Source: Bacteroidota bacterium (GTDB lineage: Bacteria > Bacteroidota > Bacteroidia > NS11-12g > UBA955). From it: a stretch of 56,699 nucleotides of DNA. Shown piece by piece: positions 43,837 to 51,830 of this stretch (position 1 is its first letter; every line of letters begins with the position of its first letter). The notes beneath the pieces are model-generated. The model had not been told where the DNA came from, made no database searches, and saw nothing but the letters and a program-made list of their open reading frames with translations. The stretch lies in NCBI GenBank assembly GCA_030833525.1, contig JAURGZ010000006.1:1-56699 (forward strand), read 5' to 3'. Position numbers and translations under genes: made by a program.

Positions 43837-44343
43837 ATGGAAAAGGATATACAACTCTTTGAAAAAGTATTTCGGCAGTACCGACCCGGTTTGCTGGCTT
43901 TTGCACGGAATATCCTGAACGATCATGAAGAGGCCGAAGAAGTCATTCACGACATTTTCCTTTCCATATGGGAAAAGCGAAGTGATATGTTCACCGATCC
44001 CGGTTTGAAAAGCTATCTGTTTCGAGCCGTCAAGAATCGTTGTTTGAATGTGCTAAGAAAGGCCAAATTGGATTTCGAGGAACTGCCCGACCAGGTGCCT
44101 GAGTTGGATACCTCGGCCATTGCGTCAGAATTGCTGGAGGCGAAAGAGACTGAAAAACTGTTGGCTCACCTTATAGAGCAGTTGCCCAAAAAGTGCAAGC
44201 AGGCATTTCTGTTGAGCCGCGTAGATGGTTTGAGCCACAAGGAAGTGGCTGAAATCATGGATATATCAGCCAAAACTGTCGAAAATCAAATTGGCATTGC
44301 CTTGAAGTTCTTCAAGGAAAATTTGGGTCATTTGCGCCATTAA
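43837..44343 (+). CDS. ECF-type RNA polymerase sigma factor
   Basis: Sigma-70 family member of the extracytoplasmic-function group, 168 residues. Region 2: YRPGLLAFARNILNDHEEAE, EVIHDIFLSIWEKRSDM (core binding and -10 recognition). Region 4: LPKKCKQAFLLSRVDGLSHK, EVAEIMDISAKTVENQIG (helix-turn-helix for -35). No cognate anti-sigma gene follows; instead bshA converges on it with interlocked TTAA stops. It begins 2 nt after recQ, so the two should share an mRNA. The only anti-sigma-type protein in the window is the FecR-like one at 16072-17613, which itself lacks a sigma neighbour. Confidence 0.92.
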   Translation: MEKDIQLFEKVFRQYRPGLLAFARNILNDHEEAEEVIHDIFLSIWEKRSDMFTDPGLKSYLFRAVKNRCLNVLRKAKLDFEELPDQVPELDTSAIASELLEAKETEKLLAHLIEQLPKKCKQAFLLSRVDGLSHKEVAEIMDISAKTVENQIGIALKFFKENLGHLRH

Positions 44344-45464
44344 CGCTTCATGGCCTGTTGATACAGAGTCTCGTATTGAATGAGAATGTTGGCCAAATCA
44401 AAACGTTGCGCTTGGGCCAATGCTTGGGCTCTGAAGGTTTGCAATTCTGATTCGTTTTGAAGCAAGTACAGGGCCTTCTCGGCCATGCGGTCAATGTCGC
44501 CTACTTCGGCTAAGAAACCCGTGACTCCGTCCAAGTTGACCTCGGGCAGGCCACCGGCGTTCGAAGAGATAACGGGCACTTCGCAGGCCATGGCTTCCAA
44601 AGCGGCCAGTCCAAAACTTTCGGTCTGGGAAGGCAGTAAAAATAGGTCACCAATGCTGAGTATTTCTTCTACAGCCTCTTGTTTGCCCAAGAAACTTACT
44701 TGTTCGCAGGTTTGAAGATCCCGGCATAGACCTTCAATGTGGCTGCGTTCGGGCCCATCGCCTATGAGCAGGAGTCGAGCGGGTATTTGATCCAGCACCT
44801 TGCGAAACACCTGCAAGACATCTCCCACGCGTTTCACTTTTCTGAAGTTGGAGGTGTGTACCAGGACCTTTTCTCCGTTGGGGGAGATGGCCTTTTTGAA
44901 ATGGTCCTTGGGCTTTTTGCTGAAGCGATCGAAATCAATGAAGTTGGGGACCACTTCAATCTCGCGCGTGACGTGAAAATGCTTGTAGGTATCTTCTTTG
45001 AGGCTCTGGGAAACCGCCGTTACTATGTCGCTTTGGTTGATGGACCAGCTGACCACCGGTTCGTAGCTCGATTCGCGGCCTACCAAGGTGATGTCGGTGC
45101 CGTGAAGGGTGGTGATCACCGGTATTTGAATGTGGTCTTGAGCCAAAATGGCTTTGGCCATGAGTGCGGCCGATGCGTGGGGAATGGCATAGTGCACATG
45201 CAGCAATTCCAAGTGGGCCGAACGCACGATATCGACCATTTTACCGGCCAATGCGGTTTCGTATGGGGCGTATTCAAACAGCGGATATTGAGGTATGCTC
45301 ACCTCGTGGTAAAAAATGCCGGGAGAAAAGAAATCGAGCCTTGCGGGCTGGTTGTAGGAGATAAAATGCACCTCGTGTCCTTTTGCGGCTAAGGCCTTGC
45401 CGAGTTCTGTGGCCAATACGCCGCTACCGCCAAAGGTGGGGTACAATACTATTCCTATTCGCAT
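44340..45464 (-). CDS. bshA: N-acetyl-alpha-D-glucosaminyl L-malate synthase
   Basis: GT4 glycosyltransferase for the first step of bacillithiol synthesis, joining UDP-GlcNAc to L-malate; 374 residues from the ATG at 45464. I chose this start because [20 protein letters not shown] is the conserved BshA N-terminus; the open frame further upstream is only the antisense of tadA. Family marks: [48 protein letters not shown], and the GT4 EX7[21 protein letters not shown]. bshB and bshC are not in the window. Its presence implies bacillithiol as the main low-molecular-weight thiol. Confidence 0.94.
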   Translation of the reverse strand: MRIGIVLYPTFGGSGVLATELGKALAAKGHEVHFISYNQPARLDFFSPGIFYHEVSIPQYPLFEYAPYETALAGKMVDIVRSAHLELLHVHYAIPHASAALMAKAILAQDHIQIPVITTLHGTDITLVGRESSYEPVVSWSINQSDIVTAVSQSLKEDTYKHFHVTREIEVVPNFIDFDRFSKKPKDHFKKAISPNGEKVLVHTSNFRKVKRVGDVLQVFRKVLDQIPARLLLIGDGPERSHIEGLCRDLQTCEQVSFLGKQEAVEEILSIGDLFLLPSQTESFGLAALEAMACEVPVISSNAGGLPEVNLDGVTGFLAEVGDIDRMAEKALYLLQNESELQTFRAQALAQAQRFDLANILIQYETLYQQAMKR

Positions 45465-45509
45465 CAGTGAAGTAACAAAGTTCCTGAAAAAATGGCGTAA
45501 TCTCGCGTG

Positions 45510-45950
45510 ATGGAATTGTTCAGCGATGCGTATTTCATGCAAAAAGCCTTGGAGTTGGCCGAACAAGCCGCTGAAGAAGACGAGGTGCCCATTGGGGCGT
45601 TGGTGGTTCACGAACGTCGCATTGTAGGCAAGGGATACAACCAGACAGAAAAACTCAAAGACGTAACGGCCCATGCTGAGATGCTGGCGATTACGGCAGC
45701 TTCTCAGGCTTTGGACACCAAGTTCTTGGACGAATGCACCTTGTATGTGACCATTGAGCCTTGTCCCATGTGCGCGGGGGCCATTCAGTGGGCCCGCTTT
45801 GGCAAGGTGGTCTTTGGGGCCGGTGAGCCCAAATTCGGATACCAAGCCAAATCCATGGCCTTGATCGGTCCCAAAACAGAAGTGGTTCGCGGGGTGTTGG
45901 AAGAAGAGTGTCGAAGCGTCATGCAAGCCTTTTTCAAGGCCAAGCGTTAA
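45510..45950 (+). CDS. tadA: tRNA-specific adenosine deaminase
   Basis: Zinc deaminase that converts A34 to inosine in tRNA-Arg(ACG); 146 residues from the ATG at 45510 (a GTG one codon earlier is in frame). Zinc and catalytic residues: VTAHAEMLAITAA (HAE) and TLYVTIEPCPMCAGAIQWA (PCxxC). Length and the GYNQTEKLKDVTAHAE loop fit TadA better than guanine or cytosine deaminases, though other nucleoside deaminases cannot be wholly excluded. Its TAA interlocks with the stop of the convergent lipoprotein gene as TTAA (45947-45950). It diverges from bshA with 45 nt between starts. Confidence 0.9.
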   Translation: MELFSDAYFMQKALELAEQAAEEDEVPIGALVVHERRIVGKGYNQTEKLKDVTAHAEMLAITAASQALDTKFLDECTLYVTIEPCPMCAGAIQWARFGKVVFGAGEPKFGYQAKSMALIGPKTEVVRGVLEEECRSVMQAFFKAKR

Positions 45951-47341
45951 CGAAATTCATAGCAGCCCAAATCATTGGGCGCGGTGCGGGCAAAGCCCGT
46001 CAAGTCTTGCGAAACAGTCACCGTGCTGCTCCCTTTGTCTATAGCAGGAGAGCCCGCTTTGAGTCGGTAATTGCCAGCCAAAGGTGCTTCAAACAAGGGG
46101 TCTTGATTGAACAGGTGGTTCGAGGCGGGCAAGGTTCCACCTTCGTTTCGCGTGCGTATCAAGTTGAAACCGAAATTCAGGGAAAAGGGCACCCCAGCAT
46201 CGGCATCAAACTGCAATTCTTCCCATTGAGGACCTTCCACGATGCAGTTGGTCATGGTGCATTGAAGAGGCTGTGTTTTGACCACTCGGCCAAGCCCATC
46301 GCGCAAGCAATTGGTTAAGGTAAAATGCCCTTTTTGGCGCCCCCCAATGCGGCCGTTGTCGGCCAAAGTGCAATGCACCAAGTTGTACTGGCCTCCTAAA
46401 AGACCTAAAAAGGTATAGCTACCGGCATCGCTGAACAGGCAATTCACGGCGTTGATATGAGCTGAAATCCCGGCAACGCAAGCTTGCCCGCAATAACTGA
46501 TTCGGGTGTTTTCCAAACTCAGGTTGTAGCCTCCGGCAAGGGGCAAAGAATCGACGCGAATGCCCACGCTTGCGTTGCGCAGGTCGCAGTGTTTCAAAAT
46601 GCTGTTGCCTGAATTGCGTAACAAGTAAATGCCACCCCACTGATTGGGCAATGAGTCGGTTTTGTACGAGGGAATATCGCCCCGAATGCGAATGGGCGCC
46701 CCAGGGCTACCTTGCCAATCCAACTGGCCTGCTACATAGAGAACGGTGCGGGCTGAAGCGTAAATCTGAACCCCAGGGTCGATGCGAAAGGTGCAGCCAG
46801 AGCGCACCCATACATCTCCTACAATGACATAGGGTTTGTCGGTAAGGCTCCAACGCGTGTTGCAGGGTAAAACCGAATCTTGGACATAGTGTGCATCCCA
46901 GCCCCACGCGCTTAAGATGACCCTTGATTCTTTGCCCCCAACCCGAGCCAAGATGGAATCCAAGACAATGGCTGGTTGGGTGCTGTTATTGGGTTCCAAA
47001 CTGCATTGAACAAAGACAAAGACCGAATCTCTTGGGGCGATTTCGAGGCCTTCAATGAGGGTTCCGGCTACTCCGTCTACGTTGATGCGAAAGGGTGATT
47101 GCGCGCCACCAGCCAATTCAAAGTCGGCCTTGATCCAAGCGTTTTCGGGGTTGCGAATGGAAATGATTTTGGTAACCGAAATGGGGTAGGTGCTACCGGG
47201 TTTGCGTGTGAATAGGGTGTCGAACCAAAGGGTATCGGTAGAGGGTTTTAAGGATACAGGCCCTTCCAACCAGGGGTCGCGCTCACAAGAAGCTGCTAGC
47301 AATAATACCAGGGTCGCTATGAAGGAGGCAAACTGTTTCAC
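45947..47341 (-). CDS. Predicted lipoprotein with right-handed beta-helix repeats
   Basis: 464 residues from a GTG at 47341 that overlaps the rsgA stop (GTGA). The N-terminus is a lipoprotein signal with lipobox LLAASC (cysteine at about 19). The region after it (PVSLKPSTDTLWFDTLFTRK, PGSTYPISVTKIISIRN) is typical of Bacteroidota lipoproteins with a choice-of-anchor-like segment. The rest is parallel beta-helix: WGGIYLLRNSGNSILKHCDL, INAVNCLFSDAGSY, YNLVHCTLADNG, MTNCIVEG. It closes with a LKAGSPAIDKGSS motif common in polysaccharide-associated beta-helix proteins. Probable role is surface glycan binding or lyase activity; no catalytic residues are evident. Confidence 0.75.
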   Translation of the reverse strand: MKQFASFIATLVLLLAASCERDPWLEGPVSLKPSTDTLWFDTLFTRKPGSTYPISVTKIISIRNPENAWIKADFELAGGAQSPFRINVDGVAGTLIEGLEIAPRDSVFVFVQCSLEPNNSTQPAIVLDSILARVGGKESRVILSAWGWDAHYVQDSVLPCNTRWSLTDKPYVIVGDVWVRSGCTFRIDPGVQIYASARTVLYVAGQLDWQGSPGAPIRIRGDIPSYKTDSLPNQWGGIYLLRNSGNSILKHCDLRNASVGIRVDSLPLAGGYNLSLENTRISYCGQACVAGISAHINAVNCLFSDAGSYTFLGLLGGQYNLVHCTLADNGRIGGRQKGHFTLTNCLRDGLGRVVKTQPLQCTMTNCIVEGPQWEELQFDADAGVPFSLNFGFNLIRTRNEGGTLPASNHLFNQDPLFEAPLAGNYRLKAGSPAIDKGSSTVTVSQDLTGFARTAPNDLGCYEFR

Positions 47342-48261
47342 GCAAACATATCTTCTTCGTTGAGCATGCTCAAGTAACTGTGATAACGCTCAGCGGGTAG
47401 GGTTTCGTTTTCCAGGTCCCCTAAAACGGCGCAATCCGGTTCATTGATGTGTTGGCAATCGTTGAATCGGCAGCGGGAAAGTCGATTGCGAAGTTCGGGA
47501 AGGTATTGGGCGAGTTCTTTCTTGGGAATGTCTACGACCCCGAAATCGCGTATGCCAGGGGTATCGATGATCTCAGTTCCATCACTCATGGGAAAGAGCT
47601 CGGCGAAAGTAGTGGTGTGTTTGCCTTTTTCGTGGTGATCAGAAATGGCTCCCACACGGGCCTTGGCCTCGGGGAAAAGGCGGTTCAACAAGGTACTTTT
47701 GCCTACCCCTGAATGCCCGGCAAGCAATACCCGCTGACCTTGAATGGGGTCCAACAACCCATGAAGGCCTAAATCTTGAGTGGCCGATCCCCAAATCAAT
47801 TGGGCCTCGCTTTCGCGGTAAATGTGGTTGATTTCGGCTTGAAATTCAGCCGCCGCTTCTCCCAAGAGGTCCATCTTATTGAAAAATACAATGGCTGGAA
47901 CTTTATAGGCTTGGCAAATCAACAAGAAACGATCAATGAAACCCATCGAAGTGCGCGGGGCCACCAACGAGGCTACAAGCACAGCAGCATCGAGGTTACA
48001 GGCCAATATTTGACGGCGAGCACTGCTTTTATTGGCTCTGCGAATGATCCAATTGTGGCGTTCTTCTACCCATTTGATTTGTGCCGTTTGGGGGTAATGG
48101 GGATCGGGCTCTATGATGACAGAGTCGCCAACGGCCACGGGATTGGAAGTATCAGAAATCTGAAGCCGCAGTTTGCCTCTAATTCGAGCCTGCCACAAAT
48201 CACCTTCTGGAGTCAATACCTGATACCAGGAACCGGTTGATTTGATGACAAGGGCCTTCAT
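47338..48261 (-). CDS. rsgA: Ribosome small subunit-dependent GTPase A
   Basis: Circularly permuted GTPase that checks late 30S maturation; 307 residues from the ATG at 48261. Upstream in-frame codons overlap metF and are rejected. N-terminal OB fold (SWYQVLTPEGDLWQARIRGK). G-motifs in permuted order: G4 FFNKMDLL, G1 LAGHSGVGKSTLLNRL, G3 DTPGIRDFG. The C-terminal zinc site is CRFNDCQHINEPDCAV. All expected parts are present. It sits between metF (2 nt upstream) and the lipoprotein gene (4-nt overlap). Confidence 0.95.
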   Translation of the reverse strand: MKALVIKSTGSWYQVLTPEGDLWQARIRGKLRLQISDTSNPVAVGDSVIIEPDPHYPQTAQIKWVEERHNWIIRRANKSSARRQILACNLDAAVLVASLVAPRTSMGFIDRFLLICQAYKVPAIVFFNKMDLLGEAAAEFQAEINHIYRESEAQLIWGSATQDLGLHGLLDPIQGQRVLLAGHSGVGKSTLLNRLFPEAKARVGAISDHHEKGKHTTTFAELFPMSDGTEIIDTPGIRDFGVVDIPKKELAQYLPELRNRLSRCRFNDCQHINEPDCAVLGDLENETLPAERYHSYLSMLNEEDMFA

Positions 48262-48263
48262 GC

Positions 48264-49217
48264 TTAAAAAATGGCTTGGCAAATGGCTTGGGTCTGGGCG
48301 CTTTTGCCCATGGTATAAAAGTGCAGAACCGGTGCTCCTTTTTGCATCAATTCCTTGCATTGGGCAATGGCCCATTCGGTTCCAACCTGCTCAATGGCTT
48401 TCTCATCTTGGCAAGATTCAACGGCTTGGCTCAAGGCGTAGGGAATGTTGATGTGAAACAGTTTGGGTAGCATGAATAGCTGCTTGCTCGTTTTCAACGG
48501 CTTAATACCGGGAATGATAGGAACCGTGATGCCTTCGGCTCGGCAGCGATCGACAAAATCAAAGTAGACTTGGTTGTCGAAGAACATCTGGGTCACCAAG
48601 AATTTGGCACCGGCCTCGACTTTGCGTTTGAGAAACTTCAAATCGCTCTCCAGGTTGGGGGCATCCATGTGCTTTTCTGGATAGGCGGCAGCTCCTACGC
48701 AAAAATCAGAAGCAGCAGAATTGCTCAAGCCTTCATCCAAATAGATGCCTGAATTCATGTTCTGAATCTGGTGAATCAGGTCCAGAGCATTCTTGTTGCC
48801 ATCGGGCTCGGGTTCAAAGTGAGTATCGCCTTTGCGGGGGTCTCCTCGAAGGGCCAAGATGTTATCAATGCCCAAAAAATGCAGGTCAATCAGGGCGTTT
48901 TCGGTGTCTTCTTTGCTGAATCCGCCGCAAATGAGGTGAGGAACGGCATCGACCTTATAGCGGTTTTGGATCGCCGCACAAATGGCTACCGTACCGGGCC
49001 GCTTGCGCGTGGAAATGCGGTCAAACGAACCGTCCATGCGCTTTTTGAGCACATAATCTTCGCGGTGGTAGGTTACATCGATGAAGGAGGGATTGAACTC
49101 CATCAAGGGGTCAATGCCCTCGTAAATGCTCTCCATGCCCCTGCCTTTCAAGGGAGGCAGTATCTCAAAGGAGAATAGGGTATTGGAGGCGCCGGCTATG
49201 TGATCGGTGATTTTCAT
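48264..49217 (-). CDS. metF: Methylenetetrahydrofolate reductase
   Basis: Flavoenzyme reducing 5,10-methylene- to 5,10-methyl-tetrahydrofolate for methionine synthesis; 317 residues. FSFEILPPLKGRG at the N-terminus carries the catalytic glutamate. DNILALRGDPRKGD is the FAD/folate loop. GAKFLVTQMFFDNQVYFDF and PIIPGIKPLK are conserved strands. VPHLICGGFS replaces the common PHLTC segment in form but keeps the pattern. No methionine synthase gene and no SAM riboswitch are adjacent. It is embedded in the tight minus-strand run between the M28 peptidase gene and rsgA. Confidence 0.94.
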   Translation of the reverse strand: MKITDHIAGASNTLFSFEILPPLKGRGMESIYEGIDPLMEFNPSFIDVTYHREDYVLKKRMDGSFDRISTRKRPGTVAICAAIQNRYKVDAVPHLICGGFSKEDTENALIDLHFLGIDNILALRGDPRKGDTHFEPEPDGNKNALDLIHQIQNMNSGIYLDEGLSNSAASDFCVGAAAYPEKHMDAPNLESDLKFLKRKVEAGAKFLVTQMFFDNQVYFDFVDRCRAEGITVPIIPGIKPLKTSKQLFMLPKLFHINIPYALSQAVESCQDEKAIEQVGTEWAIAQCKELMQKGAPVLHFYTMGKSAQTQAICQAIF

Positions 49218-49218
49218 G

Positions 49219-51000
49219 TTAGAAGGTTAAGGAAAGGGTTAGGTTTTCTTCGCCGCGTTTCACTTTCACTTCTACTTGATCACCGGGTTGATGATGGCTC
49301 AGGGCTGTCATATAATCGCTCATGCCCCCAATGCTATCGCTGCCCACTTGCAACACGATGTCGCCGCGCTGAATGCCAGCGGCTTCGGCAGGTTTGCCGG
49401 CCGAAACGCCATCAATTTTAAGACCTGGACCCTCAAAAGAATAGTCGGGCATAACGCCCATGGTGACCTTGAATTTGGTACGGCCGGGTTGGGCGTCTTG
49501 GGTTTTGGTGAAAGTCAACCAACGGTTTTCGTTGATGCCTTCCAGGACTTCTTCCAGCAATTGAACGCCCTTTTCCATGCCCCAGTAGTTGATTTTATTT
49601 TCGTCGTCTTCAGGAGTGTGGTAGTCGGGGTGTTGGCCACTGAACGCATGCAGCACGGGAATGCCTTCCAAGTAGAAAGAAGCGTGGTCAGAGGGGCCTA
49701 AGCCCGATGAGGTGGTTTGAATGCGAATGGGTTGCAATTCTTCTTCTTCCAGATCCTCCAAAATACTGCCCCACGCGGGAGATGTCCCTACGCCGTTTAA
49801 GGTCAAAACCTTTTTCTCCAAATCAACCCGGCCCAACATGTCAATGTTGACAACCGCATTGACCCGGCCCAAGGCAGACAAGCTGCGTCCATATTTGGTT
49901 TTGGGTTTGCCGGCCAGAATTTCAGGGGCATGTTGAACGAAATATTTGGAGCCCAATAGACCCAGTTCTTCGCCGCTGAAGGCCAAAAACAGGTAGTTGT
50001 TTTTGCGGTAGTCACGGCCTTTTACGCTACGCGCCAGTTCCAGCATGGCGGCCACTCCAGAAGCATTGTCGTCTGCCCCGTTGTGTATGGCTTGAGGGCC
50101 TGTGTAGCGGCTATTTTCATATTCGTTCAGACCGATGTGATCGTGGTGGGCACAGATGACCACGGTTTTTCTGCGGTGGTTGTTTTTATAGCCGATGACA
50201 TTGTGGCCTTCGGCGCTGGCTTCGAAAATGCGAGGCACCATCAAGGCATTCATGCCCATGGGCCAACGATCCAGGTTGAAGAAATAGACGGGAATTCCAG
50301 CATTTTGGCTGCTTCGGCCCAGGTTTCCATCGGGCTTGGGGTCTTCCCGGTCGCCCAAAATGAAAATAACCCCTACCGCCCCGCGGGATTTGGCTTGTTG
50401 AACCTTGTAGGCCACGCTGCTGAATTCTGCTTGGTAGCTGTGTGGGTTCTCGTTCTGCCCGATGAATCCCAGGCGCATCACCACAATTTTTCCTTTGACT
50501 TCCAAGCCTTTGAAATCGTCGCGGCCCGAGTCAGGAATGACCAGGCCATAGCCGGCGTCAACCACTGGGGCATACACCGAGTCTTGGTTCACACAGGGCG
50601 CCAGCGGATAATAATCTGTAAACAACTGAAACTCGGTGGGCATGGGACCTTCGGGGCTCTCGTAAATCATCGCCATTCGGCTCTGGGCCGTAGCTATACG
50701 AAACTGAATGATGCTGAAACTTTGATAGCCTTCGTCTCCCAATAAGCTGAGGCCCGCTTTTCGAAATTCGTTTCGAATGTAATCGGCGCTCAGGGCCTCA
50801 CCCGTAGAGCCCGTTTGCCGGCCTCCCAAGTCATCAGAGGCCAGGTATTGAATGTCGGCCTTCATGCGGGCTTGACGTTCGGTGCTGGCGTTGTTGGCAG
50901 TAATTGGGTCAAGGGCACGTTGCACGCTGCCGCCCGGTTGAGCTATGGTTGTACCTGCACTCAGAAGAGCCAAAGCAGAAAGAATAAAACGCAGATTCAT
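49219..51000 (-). CDS. M28-family zinc aminopeptidase with PA and PDZ domains
   Basis: Secreted or periplasmic peptidase of 593 residues from the ATG at 51000, with signal peptide MNLRFILSALALLSAGTTIA. A protease-associated insertion is at about 170-275 (DFKGLEVKGKIVVMRLG, AKSRGAVGVIFILGD). Zinc ligands of the M28 core: VVICAHHDHIGL, HNGADDNASGVAAM, LAFSGEELGLLGSKYF, VNIDMLGRV and LGPSDHASFYLEGIP. A C-terminal PDZ domain follows (LKIDGVSAGKPAEAAGIQRGD). The family removes N-terminal residues from peptides; specificity is not evident. It is separated by 2 nt from tauE and by 1 nt from metF. Confidence 0.92.
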   Translation of the reverse strand: MNLRFILSALALLSAGTTIAQPGGSVQRALDPITANNASTERQARMKADIQYLASDDLGGRQTGSTGEALSADYIRNEFRKAGLSLLGDEGYQSFSIIQFRIATAQSRMAMIYESPEGPMPTEFQLFTDYYPLAPCVNQDSVYAPVVDAGYGLVIPDSGRDDFKGLEVKGKIVVMRLGFIGQNENPHSYQAEFSSVAYKVQQAKSRGAVGVIFILGDREDPKPDGNLGRSSQNAGIPVYFFNLDRWPMGMNALMVPRIFEASAEGHNVIGYKNNHRRKTVVICAHHDHIGLNEYENSRYTGPQAIHNGADDNASGVAAMLELARSVKGRDYRKNNYLFLAFSGEELGLLGSKYFVQHAPEILAGKPKTKYGRSLSALGRVNAVVNIDMLGRVDLEKKVLTLNGVGTSPAWGSILEDLEEEELQPIRIQTTSSGLGPSDHASFYLEGIPVLHAFSGQHPDYHTPEDDENKINYWGMEKGVQLLEEVLEGINENRWLTFTKTQDAQPGRTKFKVTMGVMPDYSFEGPGLKIDGVSAGKPAEAAGIQRGDIVLQVGSDSIGGMSDYMTALSHHQPGDQVEVKVKRGEENLTLSLTF

Positions 51001-51002
51001 AT

Positions 51003-51830
51003 TCACGGTAACAATTGATATACAGTTTTGATGAGCACAAGGCCCGATAGGCTTGCAAATATAATTCGCAGGGTAAGGGGAGACAGGTCTTTGGCCTTTT
51101 TCTGGCCAAAAGAGGAGAATACCAGTACCCCCACAGCCATGGGTAAGAAATAGGGCCACACCATGTAGCCACTCTGACTTAAGGCTTCTAGCGGTGTTTC
51201 AGGTGTTTCCCGCAGGTAATGAAACAGCGATAGGCTGGCCAGCATGGGCACAATGCTCAATGACAGCGAAGTGGCTTTGTGCATGGGCTTTTTCAGCAAC
51301 ATGCGAAACAGTGGCACCATGATGATGCCCCCGCCCAAGCCGCTCAATGATACCACGGCCCCGGCCAACAATCCTACTAAGGATCCTCGGTGCCATGACT
51401 CATGGGTAGCTTCACCTTCATGGCCTTGATCAGAACCTTTTGAGAATAGCATGTTTCCCATGGTCAAGATGAGAAAACCCAAAAAGACCAGGCTGAATCG
51501 ATCGGTGCTGTACCAGGAACCTTGGCGAATGGCCCAGCTCATGGCCCAAGAACTTAGTGCCCCGGGAATGCCGATGTGCAACGATTCTCGCCAAGCCCAA
51601 GAGCCCATGCGATACTGCCGAAAAATGCCAGAAAGCCCAGAAGCAAAGACCAAAAAGATGCTATTGGCCAGCGTATATCGAACCACTTCATCTGGACTCA
51701 AGGCTTGGTTGCGAAACAGGTAATCCAAAACGGGGATGAAAATCAAGCCGCCTCCTACACCCATGAGGCCAGCCAGGAAGCCCCCGGTGCATCCCAAAGC
51801 CAATAGGCCTATGATGGCAATGATGCTCAT
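51003..51830 (-). CDS. TauE/SafE-family anion exporter-like membrane protein
   Basis: 275 residues with about eight hydrophobic helices in two repeats. The first repeat has the family motif GFLAGLMGVGGGLIFIPVL; the second has AVVSLSGLGGGIIMVPLFR. Members export sulfite, sulfoacetate or related organosulfur anions. No sulfur-metabolism gene is adjacent, so the substrate is open. The ATG overlaps the stop of the S41 peptidase gene (ATGA at 51827-51830), and the M28 peptidase starts 2 nt after the stop. A membrane protein read as part of a protease operon suggests simple packing, not a shared pathway. Confidence 0.9.
   Translation of the reverse strand: MSIIAIIGLLALGCTGGFLAGLMGVGGGLIFIPVLDYLFRNQALSPDEVVRYTLANSIFLVFASGLSGIFRQYRMGSWAWRESLHIGIPGALSSWAMSWAIRQGSWYSTDRFSLVFLGFLILTMGNMLFSKGSDQGHEGEATHESWHRGSLVGLLAGAVVSLSGLGGGIIMVPLFRMLLKKPMHKATSLSLSIVPMLASLSLFHYLRETPETPLEALSQSGYMVWPYFLPMAVGVLVFSSFGQKKAKDLSPLTLRIIFASLSGLVLIKTVYQLLP

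Noticed and set aside
44739-45392. 217-codon plus-strand open frame opposite bshA
   Set aside because: BshA motifs on the minus strand account for the sequence.
45465-45926. Upstream extension of the bshA frame by about 150 codons
   Set aside because: It is antisense to tadA, whose zinc motifs are unmistakable, and the conserved BshA N-terminus begins at 45464.
50083-50745. 220-codon plus-strand open frame opposite the M28 peptidase gene
   Set aside because: Zinc-ligand motifs of the peptidase are on the minus strand; no independent support.
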